From assembly GCF_026385485.1 (NCBI RefSeq), contig NZ_JANIDX010000002.1, forward strand, positions 1 to 64,000: a stretch of DNA of 64,000 nt, given 5' to 3'. Below, one piece after another: positions 9,437 to 18,725 of the stretch. The notes under the pieces are model-generated. The model searched no databases, was not told the DNA's origin, and worked only from the letters and a program-made list of their open reading frames with translations. The translations under genes and the position numbers were made by a program. The stretch is from Bombella pollinis. Lineage in GTDB: Bacteria; Pseudomonadota; Alphaproteobacteria; Acetobacterales; Acetobacteraceae. The stretch's first letter is position 1; the number at the start of each line of letters is the position of its first letter.

Positions 9437-10975
9437 TTAAATCCCATAACGGCGCGTTACGCGCTCTTGTAATGGCATACACACTCCCCAGCGTACAGAT
9501 AGGGCAAGTGCGGTCATTAAGGCGAGGAAGAGCATCTCTTGACCATAAGATTGACCATGCACCATCGCATAAAGTGTAGATGTTGGAGACGATAGTGCTC
9601 CATCATGGCCCAGAAAGCTCACTAGATACACATTATCCCAAAAGAAAGGGAGGGCGAGTGCAATGGACTCAAAAAGGATGGGATATAGTAAGGGCAATCT
9701 AACCTTCTGCCATAGAGGAAAACTGGGTAAATGTAATTGCTCGCCCATAAGGAATAGTCGTTTTATATTCTCCCTCTTCGATTTATAGGCGACATTCCAT
9801 CCTACAATACCTAATGATGCTAGTGCTGGTAAAGATATAGCAGGAATGATGTTCTCTAAATAAGGGAACATCACATATATAGGAAAGAGGCTCACAACAA
9901 AGCCAACATAACTTATTAGCTTTTGGAAGGGTTTAGGTAAGCCTAAAATTAGGCCTCCTATATAGCCCCAGAAAAGCCCAATAATGCAGACAGCCGCTAA
10001 AACGTAACTCAGAGGCCCTAAAAAACGGAGACTATCAACCGGCCATGGCCACATCAGATAGGTTAAAAAACCAGCGGATAGAATGAGGATAACCATTTGT
10101 GAGACAACGCTATAATCACGCCATTTCATCATCAAGCGTGATTCAGGGGGTACTTTTTTGAAGTTGTCTAGGCTGCACACAGCATAGCGTTTACCATGCC
10201 CGAGCAAGGGGGCTATTAAGCCATGCTGAACAAGGGCCATCAAACCAAGGCTCATAATAATTACAAGCCATATTGCCGCTATATGATGTTGCACTAAAGC
10301 CGTATAGGCATAGCCTCCTAAACCCGGATGCCATTCTGGATGGCAGAAGGCGAGCAGATATTCCCCCCCAAAGAGGCAAAGCCAGAAATCTGGGAGATTT
10401 AACAAGACAGACTGCACAAGCTCCGGGAAGGCAAAAGGTACATGTAATCGCCAGAACATCTGCCCATAACCCAGCCGTAATGCGCGTGCTGTCTTTAAAA
10501 ACTCTGTTGGGATGTCGTGCCCTGTCTTTAAAGTTGCATATAAGCTGCGTGCAATGAGGCTAAAAGCCGCCATACATGCGATGCTCCAAAAGGAGGGAAG
10601 CACGGCAGAGAATAAGCCAAGCAAACAAAGGGAGGGAATCCCTGCCAAAATTACTGTTACTGCAGAGAGGCCCCGCCTGATAAAAGCTGAATAAGCTGCA
10701 AGGGATAATAGGGCGAACTGGCCGATAGCTGCGCCTAACAAAGCAGCGGCGACTTCGCCTAGCGTCCAAAAGGCAGCGTTCCATAATGGGGGAAGAAAGG
10801 CAAATGCCTTCAGGCCAAAGCCGAGGGAAAGCCCATATAAGGCCCCAAGCATTAACGCACAACAGGATAAGCCACTGCCGCCATGTGCGACCAACCAACG
10901 CAGACAGCTGCCCTCAATGCGCGAGATAAGAGCAAAGGAGAGGAGATGCTTCCTCATGGGCAGAAAAACTCCCAT
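9437..10975 (-). CDS. ABC transporter permease, two fused BPD_transp_1 domains
   Basis: Membrane subunit of 512 residues with about 12 hydrophobic segments. Two EAA-like loop regions are visible (around FLKTARALRLGYGQMFWRLH and again near residues 390-440, LFLMGEQLHLPSFPLWQKVRLP). This indicates two permease domains of the NitT/TauT type fused in one chain. Its ATG overlaps the dut stop codon by one base (TAATG), so translation is likely coupled to dut. An ATG six codons downstream (MRKHLLSF) is an alternative start. It pairs with the ATPase gene 3 bp downstream. Confidence 0.85.
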   Translation of the reverse strand: MGVFLPMRKHLLSFALISRIEGSCLRWLVAHGGSGLSCCALMLGALYGLSLGFGLKAFAFLPPLWNAAFWTLGEVAAALLGAAIGQFALLSLAAYSAFIRRGLSAVTVILAGIPSLCLLGLFSAVLPSFWSIACMAAFSLIARSLYATLKTGHDIPTEFLKTARALRLGYGQMFWRLHVPFAFPELVQSVLLNLPDFWLCLFGGEYLLAFCHPEWHPGLGGYAYTALVQHHIAAIWLVIIMSLGLMALVQHGLIAPLLGHGKRYAVCSLDNFKKVPPESRLMMKWRDYSVVSQMVILILSAGFLTYLMWPWPVDSLRFLGPLSYVLAAVCIIGLFWGYIGGLILGLPKPFQKLISYVGFVVSLFPIYVMFPYLENIIPAISLPALASLGIVGWNVAYKSKRENIKRLFLMGEQLHLPSFPLWQKVRLPLLYPILFESIALALPFFWDNVYLVSFLGHDGALSSPTSTLYAMVHGQSYGQEMLFLALMTALALSVRWGVCMPLQERVTRRYGI

Positions 10976-11427
10976 TAATGGCCCGTACTGCCAAAGCCGT
11001 TATGGCCACGCTCTGTTGTATCAAGGCTTTCACATTCCTGCCACGCTATTTTAACAACAGGCGCAAGGACGGCCTGCGCAATCCTCATCCCACGATGTAT
11101 CACAAAATCCTCAGCCCCAGCATTGATGAGAATAATGCGTATCTCCCCGCGATAATCTTCATCAATCGTGCCGGGACTATTGGGAACCATAATCCCGTAT
11201 TTTAGCGCAAGGCCAGAGCGTGGGCGGATTTGTAATTCGTACCCTGCTGGTAAGGCGATAGACAAGCCGGTGGGAATTAAAGCACGTTCCCCAGCTTTAA
11301 TGGTGAGGGGGGCCTCCACAGCGGCTTGCATATCCACCCCCGCTGCCCCGGCTGTCCCATAAGCGGGGAGGTCTAAATCGTGGCCGTGAGGCAGCCGTAC
11401 AATACGAACCGTTATAGACGCTGACAT
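10975..11427 (-). CDS. dut: dUTP diphosphatase
   Basis: Hydrolyses dUTP to dUMP, keeping uracil out of DNA and feeding thymidylate synthesis. The 150-residue protein is the usual size for the trimeric family. The conserved blocks are present: RPRSGLALKYGI, GTIDEDYRGE, RIAQAVLAPV and the C-terminal RGHNGFGSTGH loop that closes over the active site. It lies 3 bp after coaBC and shares one base with the following permease gene, within the ubiE-coaBC-dut order common in Rhodospirillales. Confidence 0.97.
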   Translation of the reverse strand: MSASITVRIVRLPHGHDLDLPAYGTAGAAGVDMQAAVEAPLTIKAGERALIPTGLSIALPAGYELQIRPRSGLALKYGIMVPNSPGTIDEDYRGEIRIILINAGAEDFVIHRGMRIAQAVLAPVVKIAWQECESLDTTERGHNGFGSTGH

Positions 11428-11430
11428 AAT

Positions 11431-12627
11431 TTAAGGAGCCTCTTTATGAAAAAATGAAGCAATTTTATCTGCTAGGTGCTGGGCAAGGTCCTGCTTGGAC
11501 ATTTCAGGCCATGGTTCCACCCCAGAGCCTGTCAGGAATAGAACTTGATTCTCTGCCCCGCCAAATTGATGCTTGCTGACATCATTCGCTAACAGCCAAT
11601 CACATCCCTTCTTTTGCCGCTTTTGCTGCGCATAGTCTTGTAGGTGAGTCGTCTCAGCAGCGAACCCCACGACCAAAGTAGGCCGTTGCTCTGCATGTGA
11701 GAGGGTAGCGAGAATATCGGGGTTTTCCACTAAGGAGAGGGTAGGGGCGGCTTCATCCCCCTTTTTCTTGATTTTATGGGCTTGTATCGTATCAGCGCGC
11801 CAATCACTTACAGCGGCTACGCAAATGGCAGCATCAACGGGTAAGTGAGCCAAACAAGCTTCATACATCTCTTGTGCTGTTTGGACATTAATCCGCGTAA
11901 CATGAGGGGGGGTTGGTAAGGATACAGGACCACTTATAAGATGCACCTCCGCCCCACGGGCAGCGAGGGCCTCTGCAATGGCATAGCCCTGCAAACCTGA
12001 TGAGCGGTTTGATATAAACCGCACCGGGTCAATCGGTTCAACTGTAGGGCCGGCTGTGACCAAAATACGCCGCCCTTTTAAATCAGCCTGCTTATGAGAG
12101 ATAATGTCTCGGATGGCAGTAAGAATGACCTCAGGATCGGCTAGACGACCACGTCCCGTTTCCCCACAGGCAACATCACCATGCGCAGGGCCGATTATCT
12201 TTGCGCCTCGTTGTTGCAATAGAGCTACATTGGCTTGTGTGGCAGGATTCTCCCACATATGCGGATTCATCGCAGGGGCGAGTAAGATGGGGGCATCCGT
12301 GGCGAGTAAAAGAGTTGTTGCGAGGTCATCAGCCATACCATGCGCCATGCGTGCCATGAGATTTGCTGTTGCAGGGCATACTACAATAGCATCAGCCGAG
12401 CGCGCTAAAGAAATATGCCCGATATCACTCTCACCTCCCGGTTGAAAAAGCTCTGTATGAACAGCCTGACCGCACAGCACTTCTACCGATAAAGGGGTAA
12501 TGAAATGATGAGCGGCATGCGTCATGACGGGGACAACCTCCACCCCATCACGCTTGAGCTGCCGTGCAACATCCAACGCTTTATAAGCGGCAATACCACC
12601 GCTTATGATGAGTAGAATACGGGCCAT
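11431..12627 (-). CDS. coaBC: Bifunctional phosphopantothenoylcysteine decarboxylase / phosphopantothenate-cysteine ligase
   Basis: Carries out two consecutive steps of coenzyme A synthesis. The N-terminal flavoprotein (CoaC) domain has SGGIAAYK, the PAMNPHMW motif and the substrate-clamp region ACGETGRGRL. The C-terminal CoaB domain has NRSSGLQGYAIA and the lysine-rich KIKKKG motif used in the CTP-dependent ligase reaction. The length of 398 residues is normal. It follows ubiE by 3 bp and precedes dut by 3 bp. Confidence 0.97.
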   Translation of the reverse strand: MARILLIISGGIAAYKALDVARQLKRDGVEVVPVMTHAAHHFITPLSVEVLCGQAVHTELFQPGGESDIGHISLARSADAIVVCPATANLMARMAHGMADDLATTLLLATDAPILLAPAMNPHMWENPATQANVALLQQRGAKIIGPAHGDVACGETGRGRLADPEVILTAIRDIISHKQADLKGRRILVTAGPTVEPIDPVRFISNRSSGLQGYAIAEALAARGAEVHLISGPVSLPTPPHVTRINVQTAQEMYEACLAHLPVDAAICVAAVSDWRADTIQAHKIKKKGDEAAPTLSLVENPDILATLSHAEQRPTLVVGFAAETTHLQDYAQQKRQKKGCDWLLANDVSKHQFGGAENQVLFLTGSGVEPWPEMSKQDLAQHLADKIASFFHKEAP

Positions 12628-12630
12628 CTC

Positions 12631-13419
12631 TCAAAGCCGCCAACCAGAATGAATAGCGACAATCCCACCTGAGAGATTTTGGTAAGAGACACGCTCCATC
12701 CCCGCTTGGCGCATCATTCCCGCTAATGTCTCTTGGTCTGGGAACATACGAATACTCTCGGCGAGATACTGGTAGCTTTCCGCATCCCCAGCAATCATCT
12801 GGCCCATGCGTGGGAGCACCTGGAAGGACCAGAGGTCATAAAGCGCGGAGAGGGCTGCAATATCTACTTTAGAGAACTCAAGGCATAAAAAACGACCACC
12901 GGGCTTTAGGACGCGGCGTACTTCGCGCAATACAGCCTCTTTATCCGTACAATTCCGCAATCCAAATGCCATGGAGACCCTATCCATTGAGGCATCAGGG
13001 AAGGGGAGTGATTCGGCATCAATGACGCACACATCCATCTTCCCGATCAAACCGGCATTGATAGCGCGTTGCCGTCCTACCTCTAACATGGCCTCGTTAA
13101 TATCTGAGAGGACAGCGCGCCCTCCACCACGGCGTAGCCAACCAAAGGTAATGTCCCCCGTCCCACCGGCTAAATCCAACAGGTGATGGTTGGGTTGAGG
13201 CGAGAGCATAGTGACGAAAATGCGCTTCCAAACGCGATGAATCCCTAGGGACATCGCATCATTCATCACGTCATATTTTCCTGCAACACTTTCAAAAACC
13301 TGCCTGACAAGGGGTTTCTTCTCGTGGCGAGGAACATCACGATAGCCGAAATCAGCGCGCTCATTATCAAAATCGGCTGACGGCGAGGAGGGAATATGGG
13401 AAGAATGGGTCTCAGTCAT
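12631..13419 (-). CDS. ubiE: Ubiquinone biosynthesis C-methyltransferase UbiE
   Basis: SAM-dependent C-methylation of the benzoquinol ring in ubiquinone synthesis (also demethylmenaquinol in species that make menaquinone). The SAM-binding motif LDLAGGTGDI lies near residues 76-85, followed by family motifs GLRNCTDKEAVLREV and CLEFSK. At 262 residues it matches the family, with a short N-terminal extension before RHEKKPLVRQVFESVA. It is first in the minus-strand unit, and its start is only 30 bp from divergent mutM. Confidence 0.96.
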   Translation of the reverse strand: MTETHSSHIPSSPSADFDNERADFGYRDVPRHEKKPLVRQVFESVAGKYDVMNDAMSLGIHRVWKRIFVTMLSPQPNHHLLDLAGGTGDITFGWLRRGGGRAVLSDINEAMLEVGRQRAINAGLIGKMDVCVIDAESLPFPDASMDRVSMAFGLRNCTDKEAVLREVRRVLKPGGRFLCLEFSKVDIAALSALYDLWSFQVLPRMGQMIAGDAESYQYLAESIRMFPDQETLAGMMRQAGMERVSYQNLSGGIVAIHSGWRL

Positions 13420-13449
13420 AAAACCATCGTTATCTCATTATGAGGATTT

Positions 13450-14307
13450 ATGCCAGAACTCCCAGAAGTAGAAACTATCCTTCAAAATATGAAGCCTTGC
13501 CTTATGGGGCGGAGTTTTGGGAAGATTGACGTAAATCGCCCTAATTTACGCACCCCTTTTCCCGCTGGGCTGGCAACGATTCCACTTCATCACCCCATTA
13601 TAGCGTTGCGGCGGCGGGCTAAATACATCTTGATCGATTTTCAACATGGGTGGAGCCTACTGATTCATCTCGGCATGTCTGGCCGTCTTTTTATCGACCC
13701 GACTATCTTCGCGCCCGCTTCGCGCAAACATGAGCATCTCGTATTTTGGACGAATGATGACCAGCGTATTGCTTTTGTTGATGCGCGCCGTTTCGGTATG
13801 GTGGCTCTATTCCGCACAGATGAGGAGAGTCAGCAGCCTCAACTTGCTCATCTTGGGATAGAACCCCTATCGCCACATTTTACAGCAGATTACCTTTACG
13901 GGCTGTGCCGTACAATACGGATGCCGTTAAAGACGGCCTTGCTAGACCAAAGGAAAATCGTAGGGCTTGGCAATATCTATGTTTGTGAGGCCCTGTTCCG
14001 TGCGGGGTTGCATCCCCAAAGGGAGGCAAAAAGCTTAACCCAGCAAGATGCTGTTAGGCTGCATCACGCTATTATTGAGATTTTAGATGCTGCTATCAAA
14101 GCGGGAGGGTCAACCTTACGGGATTATGTGCATACAGACGGTACACCGGGGGCATTTCAAAATCTTCACCTTGTTTATGGGAGGGAAGGAGAGCCTTGCC
14201 CATCCTGCACGCAGGCTGCTCGGCAGAGGCTTATTGAACGTATAACCCAAAATGGGCGTTCAACCTTCTTTTGCCCTCATTGTCAGAAAAATAAAGAGAA
14301 TGCTTGA
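13450..14307 (+). CDS. mutM: Formamidopyrimidine-DNA glycosylase
   Basis: Excises 8-oxoguanine and formamidopyrimidines and nicks the abasic site. The catalytic N-terminus PELPEVE is intact (Pro2 is the Schiff-base nucleophile, Glu3 follows), the lysine in RRRAKYILI is present, and the C-terminal zinc finger is complete (CPSC near 257-260, CPHC near 277-280). It is 285 residues long. Only 30 bp separate it from ubiE on the other strand, so the two promoters must lie in or against each other's 5' regions. rpsT follows 70 bp downstream. Confidence 0.97.
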   Translation: MPELPEVETILQNMKPCLMGRSFGKIDVNRPNLRTPFPAGLATIPLHHPIIALRRRAKYILIDFQHGWSLLIHLGMSGRLFIDPTIFAPASRKHEHLVFWTNDDQRIAFVDARRFGMVALFRTDEESQQPQLAHLGIEPLSPHFTADYLYGLCRTIRMPLKTALLDQRKIVGLGNIYVCEALFRAGLHPQREAKSLTQQDAVRLHHAIIEILDAAIKAGGSTLRDYVHTDGTPGAFQNLHLVYGREGEPCPSCTQAARQRLIERITQNGRSTFFCPHCQKNKENA

Positions 14308-14377
14308 CGAGACTTAAACAGAAGGGTAGATGGCAAGCATCATTTTTAGCGAACTATCCGCAGGAAACTTGAAGCTC

Positions 14378-14647
14378 ATGGCAAATAACGCATCCGCCCG
14401 TAAACGCATCCGTCAGAATGAACGCCGTCGTCTGCGCAATGCGTCTCGCCTGTCTCGTATGCGGACTTTCATTAAGTCTGTCGAAAAAGCGATTCTTTCT
14501 GGCGACAAGGCAGCAGCGGCCGAGGCTCTCCGTGCTGCTCAGCCTGAGATGCAACGCGCTGCTGGTAAGGGTGTGATTGCACGCAATACGGTTAGCCGTA
14601 AGCTTTCCCGCCTTTCTGCTCGCATTAAGGCTCTGTCTGCGGCCTGA
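14378..14647 (+). CDS. rpsT: 30S ribosomal protein S20
   Basis: Small-subunit protein binding the 5' domain of 16S rRNA. The start is placed at the Met beginning MANNASARKR, which gives 89 residues, the family length. A longer reading from 14330 would add 16 residues with no counterpart in S20. The sequence is strongly basic and alpha-helical, as expected. The mutM-rpsT-dnaA order is common in alphaproteobacteria. It is followed by two hairpins, the second a good terminator. Confidence 0.96.
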   Translation: MANNASARKRIRQNERRRLRNASRLSRMRTFIKSVEKAILSGDKAAAAEALRAAQPEMQRAAGKGVIARNTVSRKLSRLSARIKALSAA

Positions 14648-14666
14648 GGTTAGGTTTGTAACCTAC

Positions 14667-14692
14667 TGCTCCGCTAATATTATGGCGGAGCA
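14667..14692 (+). terminator. Hairpin after rpsT
   Basis: TGCTCCGC and GCGGAGCA form an 8-bp stem around a 10-base AT-rich loop, followed by only four T. It may be a weak terminator or a 3'-end stabiliser of the rpsT mRNA. Confidence 0.5.
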
Positions 14693-14700
14693 TTTTGGGG

Positions 14701-14725
14701 CGCGCCTATGGGCGCGTTCTTTTTT
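14701..14725 (+). terminator. Rho-independent terminator between rpsT and dnaA
   Basis: CGCGCC-TATG-GGCGCG makes a 6-bp GC stem followed by TTCTTTTTT. It separates rpsT transcription from dnaA. Confidence 0.75.
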
Positions 14726-14866
14726 CCTGTCAACAGTGATATGCTGTCCGTTCCTCTTTATGGGAAAATGGCCTATATCCTGTTTGCATAGGCAAAAAAG
14801 CTTGATTGCGCCTTCCAGCGGGCATTACTCTGGCTGGTGACTTATAAATTATAATGGAGAATAGAA

Positions 14867-16333
14867 GTGGAAAAAGCTCAGGATGCTGCTATGGCCTCTG
14901 CTGATGCCGCTTCTCTCCACGCCGCATGGCTCCGTATTTGTGACCGTTTAAAAGCCGAGGTTGGAGACGTAGAGTACCAATCATGGATTCAGCGCATCAC
15001 GCTTGGGCCGTTGGATGATGATGAGATTACGCTCTATCTCCCAGAACGTTTTTTGAGGGATTGGGTCCGTACGCAATATGGCCAGCGACTGCAAACTTTG
15101 TGGCGGGAGGAAACGCCGCATGTGCAGCATGTTGAGTTAAAGATTGATAAAAAAGCACAGCGCGCCCCTATGTCGAATGGGAGCCATGCGCCGTCTTCTA
15201 AGTCCTCCCATGACATAGCGGCTTTTGCTCGCGAAGATGCTGCGGCTTTGGATGCCGAAAAAGAGACCTCCCCGACTGCGGCTAGTCCCTCCGTGGATGT
15301 GCGTAATGACCTCGCTGTGCCGTTGGATCGCCGTTTTACCTTTGATAATTTTGTTGTCGGTAAGCCGAATGAATTCGCTTATGCGTGTGCAGGGCGGGTA
15401 GCAGACCAGCCAGCAAGCCCCGGCTTTAACCCTCTTTTCCTTTATGGTGGCGTTGGGCTTGGCAAAACCCATCTCATGCATGCTATCGGCCTAAAGCTTA
15501 TGAGCCGGGGTAATATTTCGGTCGCTTATATGTCGGCCGAAAAGTTCATGTATCGTTTTATTGCGTCCATGCAGTCTAAATCTCAAATGGAGTTTAAGGA
15601 ACAATTAAGGTCTGTTGATGTTTTGATGATTGATGACCTCCAGTTCCTCATCGGTAAGAATAGTACACAAGAAGAGTTCTTCCATACATTTAATGCGCTT
15701 GTTGATGCAGGGCGACAAATTATTGTCAGTGCAGATAAAAGCCCCTCAGACTTATCAGGGTTGGAAGACCGACTACGAACTCGCCTAGGTTGCGGGATGG
15801 TCGCGGATATTCATGCGACAACCTTTGAGTTGCGTATTTCCATCCTTGAGGCAAAAGCGAAGGCATCGGGCACTCCTGTTCCACCAAAGGTTTTGGAATA
15901 TTTAGCGCATAAAATCACCACTAATGTGCGTGAGCTGGAAGGCGCGTTAAATCGCCTCATCGCTCATGCAGATTTGGTTGGCCGTCCTGTTACGCTGGAA
16001 TCAACGCAGGATGTTCTCAAAGACATGCTCAAGGCGCATGAACGGCGCGTTACGATTGATGAGATTCAGCGGAAAGTTGTGGAGCACTTTAATATCCGCC
16101 TAACGGATATGTCCTCCGCGCGTAGGGCACGTGCTGTTGCACGGCCACGACAGATTGCTATGTATCTTGCCAAGCAACTCACAAGCCGGAGCCTGCCAGA
16201 AATTGGCCGTAAATTTGGTAATCGGGACCACACGACCGTTATGCACGCCGTCAACCGTGTAGCAGAGCTTATGGAGCAAGACCCCGGTTTGGCAGAAAGT
16301 GTGGAGCTGTTAAAGCACATGCTAGAAAGCTAA
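14867..16333 (+). CDS. dnaA: Chromosomal replication initiator protein DnaA
   Basis: ATP-dependent initiator that binds DnaA boxes and opens the origin. The 488-residue protein has an N-terminal DnaB/DiaA-interacting domain (to about 85), a variable linker (about 86-145), the AAA+ domain with Walker A GGVGLGKT (about 194-201) and Walker B LMIDDLQF (about 252-259), and the C-terminal DNA-binding helix-turn-helix with the signature GNRDHTTVMHAV. The start is GTG, with GGAGA 8 bases upstream. An in-frame ATG at 14888 is the alternative. No cluster of DnaA boxes was found beside the gene. Confidence 0.97.
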   Translation: MEKAQDAAMASADAASLHAAWLRICDRLKAEVGDVEYQSWIQRITLGPLDDDEITLYLPERFLRDWVRTQYGQRLQTLWREETPHVQHVELKIDKKAQRAPMSNGSHAPSSKSSHDIAAFAREDAAALDAEKETSPTAASPSVDVRNDLAVPLDRRFTFDNFVVGKPNEFAYACAGRVADQPASPGFNPLFLYGGVGLGKTHLMHAIGLKLMSRGNISVAYMSAEKFMYRFIASMQSKSQMEFKEQLRSVDVLMIDDLQFLIGKNSTQEEFFHTFNALVDAGRQIIVSADKSPSDLSGLEDRLRTRLGCGMVADIHATTFELRISILEAKAKASGTPVPPKVLEYLAHKITTNVRELEGALNRLIAHADLVGRPVTLESTQDVLKDMLKAHERRVTIDEIQRKVVEHFNIRLTDMSSARRARAVARPRQIAMYLAKQLTSRSLPEIGRKFGNRDHTTVMHAVNRVAELMEQDPGLAESVELLKHMLES

Positions 16334-16405
16334 AATCGCTTTCAAAATATTCTTTTCCTTGCTAGAAGGCCATACTACACGCATTCGGTAAGATTTGGGG
16401 TTATC

Positions 16406-17530
16406 ATGAAGTTTAAGGTTGATCGCGCGCCGCTTCTGCGTGCTTTGTCCCATGTTAATGGTGTTGCCGAAAAGCGAAATACCATCCCCATTCTTGCTAA
16501 TGTTTTGCTAGAACATGATGGCGAGACTCTCCGCTTAACCGCTACGGATATGGAAATTGCTGTTGTGGAGGAGATTCCTTCCACAGCGACACGCGCAGGT
16601 GCGGTAACCATTCCCGCTGCTGTTCTTTTCGAGATTGTCCGTAAATTGCCCGATGGTGCAGAGATTGAGTTCAATCAGGAGAGCGCAGAAGAGCCACTTC
16701 ACCTGCGGGCTGGGCGGTATGCTACGAGCTTGAATGTCCTGCCGGTGGATGATTTCCCTGCTATGGTTGCAGGGGACCTTCCTCATCATTTCACCATCCA
16801 GGCAGGGGAGTTGCGTACTCTCATTGACCGTACGCGCTTTGCTATGTCCAATGAGGAAACACGCTATTACCTCAATGGGATTTACCTCCATGTCGTGCTG
16901 GAGGGTAAGAAGAACTATCTTCGTGCCGTTGCGACAGATGGGCATCGTCTGGCCAAAGTGGATACAGAGGCCCCACTCGGTGTTAAGTCCATGCCCGGCA
17001 TTATTGTTCCGCGCAAAACGGTTACAGAAGTGCGAAAGCTACTGGATAATGATGGCGCAGATGTTGAGGTGGCCCTTTCTGAAACGCGCATCCAGTTCCG
17101 TATTGGCTCCATCTTGCTGACCTCTAAACTTGTAGATGGGACTTTTCCTGAATATTCACGCGTTATCCCGCAGAATAACAGCCGTATCTTGCGCGTTAGC
17201 AAGCAGGATCTTGCCGCGGCCGTTGGGCGTGTGGCAGCGATTAGCCAAGAGCGTTCTCGCCCTATCAAGCTGACGGTAACAAAGAATCATCTTACGCTTT
17301 CAGCGATCAGCCCTGACCAAGGGATTGCCCAAGAAGAGTTGGATGAAAATAGCGTTAGTTACGATAGTGATGACGTGGAGATTGGCTTCCAAGCGCGCTA
17401 TTTGACGGATATTACCGACCAAATTGATGCGGAGGCGGAGTTCGCTTTAGCGGATAGCTCCTCACCGACATTGATTCGCGATACGGAGCAGCCTGCTGTT
17501 CTTTACGTTCTTATGCCTATCCGGGTTTAA
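16406..17530 (+). CDS. dnaN: DNA polymerase III subunit beta (sliding clamp)
   Basis: Ring-shaped processivity clamp that tethers DNA polymerase III and recruits repair proteins. The 374-residue length and three-domain clamp fold fit. The N-terminus MKFKVDRAPLLRALSHVNGV, the central ATDGHRLA motif and the C-terminal end YVLMPIRV are typical. It lies 72 bp after dnaA, with recF beginning 8 bp after its stop, in the classic dnaA-dnaN-recF-gyrB order. Confidence 0.97.
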   Translation: MKFKVDRAPLLRALSHVNGVAEKRNTIPILANVLLEHDGETLRLTATDMEIAVVEEIPSTATRAGAVTIPAAVLFEIVRKLPDGAEIEFNQESAEEPLHLRAGRYATSLNVLPVDDFPAMVAGDLPHHFTIQAGELRTLIDRTRFAMSNEETRYYLNGIYLHVVLEGKKNYLRAVATDGHRLAKVDTEAPLGVKSMPGIIVPRKTVTEVRKLLDNDGADVEVALSETRIQFRIGSILLTSKLVDGTFPEYSRVIPQNNSRILRVSKQDLAAAVGRVAAISQERSRPIKLTVTKNHLTLSAISPDQGIAQEELDENSVSYDSDDVEIGFQARYLTDITDQIDAEAEFALADSSSPTLIRDTEQPAVLYVLMPIRV

Positions 17531-17538
17531 GTGCCGCC

Positions 17539-18651
17539 TTGCGGTTACACCGTCTTACCTTAACGGATTTCCGTAATTATCGCCGTCGTGTTTGGGAGCC
17601 CGCTGCCAGTATCTCTGTCCTCACCGGAGAAAATGGCAGCGGGAAGACTAATCTTTTAGAGGCCCTGTCTCTCCTTGCCCCGGGGCAGGGCTTGTTAAGC
17701 TCCCCAGCGTCTCTTTTGCCACGACATGGGACAACAGATTGGGGTGTCGCTGCACATTTGGAGAGGGGGGGACATGATTTTCAGCTCGCTACCGGGGTTG
17801 CAGCGGGGAAGGGTCGCCGTGTTTTTCTACTAGATGGGGAAAAACCACGCACCCACGCAGAGATTGCTCAGCTTTATTCTTGTGTGTGGCTTACCCCGCA
17901 AATGGATCGTTTGTTTTTAGACGGAGCCTCTGGGCGCAGGCGTTTCTTAGACCGTCTTACTGTAGCTCTTATCCCAGACCATACCCAGCAGCTTATCGCA
18001 CATGAACGCTCCGTGACGAGCCGTAACCGTGTCTTACAAGAACATCCTCAAGAAACCGCTTGGCTTGATTCGCTCGAAACATCCATAAGTCGTCACGCTG
18101 TAGCGGCAACTGTCGCCCGGATGAATCTGATAGACACTCTTGGGGCAACTCCCTTTGGGAATAAGGCCTTTCCTCATACGATGATAGAGCTGCATTGCCC
18201 CATTGCAGAGGCTCTTAGAACAAAACCAGCTATAGAGGTTGAGGACTGGTTGCGTCAGGCTCTCCAGCAAGCACGCCAGCAAGACCAAGTCCGCAAAAGC
18301 ACCTCCCTCGGCGCACATCGGGCCGATATGAGTTTAAAAGACCAAGCAACAGGGCGGGACGCTATACAATCTAGCAGTGGGCAGAAAAAAATCATGCTAC
18401 TAAGCATTATTCTGTCCCATGCAGAAGCTATAACGCATCTTTTAGGATATGCTCCGCTCATTTTGCTTGATGAACCACTAGTTCATCTTGATGAAAAGCG
18501 GCGTATTAATTTGATGGAAAGTTTGCGTGCCTTAAAAACAACCATACTCTTAACCGGTACAGAAGCCGCATTATTTTCCCCCCTGCGAGGTCATGCAAAT
18601 TTTATAACCATTCGTAACGGAACACTCCTGCCAGAAAGGGGGAGGGAATAG
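17539..18651 (+). CDS. recF: DNA replication and repair protein RecF
   Basis: SMC-like ATPase of the RecFOR recombination mediator, loading RecA at gaps. Walker A GENGSGKT is at residues 30-37, and the Walker B region LILLDEPLVHLDEKRR is near residues 308-323. At 370 residues it is normal. The best start is a TTG at 17539 giving MRLHRLTLTDFRNY, which matches RecF N-termini. A GTG at 17531 is in another frame and no in-frame ATG lies upstream. The weak start 8 bp after the dnaN stop suggests coupling and low expression. Confidence 0.95.
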   Translation: MRLHRLTLTDFRNYRRRVWEPAASISVLTGENGSGKTNLLEALSLLAPGQGLLSSPASLLPRHGTTDWGVAAHLERGGHDFQLATGVAAGKGRRVFLLDGEKPRTHAEIAQLYSCVWLTPQMDRLFLDGASGRRRFLDRLTVALIPDHTQQLIAHERSVTSRNRVLQEHPQETAWLDSLETSISRHAVAATVARMNLIDTLGATPFGNKAFPHTMIELHCPIAEALRTKPAIEVEDWLRQALQQARQQDQVRKSTSLGAHRADMSLKDQATGRDAIQSSSGQKKIMLLSIILSHAEAITHLLGYAPLILLDEPLVHLDEKRRINLMESLRALKTTILLTGTEAALFSPLRGHANFITIRNGTLLPERGRE

Positions 18652-18725
18652 CTCTGGTCATAAGCGGGTTCTCGCAGTATATTCATGGAAAATCCGTCTC
18701 TTTCAAACCGGAGTAATGCGTAGGC

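Noticed and set aside
14850..14855. TATAAT as the dnaA promoter -10 box
   Set aside because: It overlaps the ribosome binding site region and would leave only a few bases of leader before the GTG, with no matching -35 box.
14648..14866. Replication origin next to dnaA
   Set aside because: The 219-bp gap holds rpsT hairpins and an AT-rich start region but no cluster of DnaA boxes (TTATCCACA-like). The origin is probably elsewhere.
17531..17533. GTG directly after dnaN stop as the recF start
   Set aside because: It is not in frame with recF; the family N-terminus begins at the TTG at 17539.
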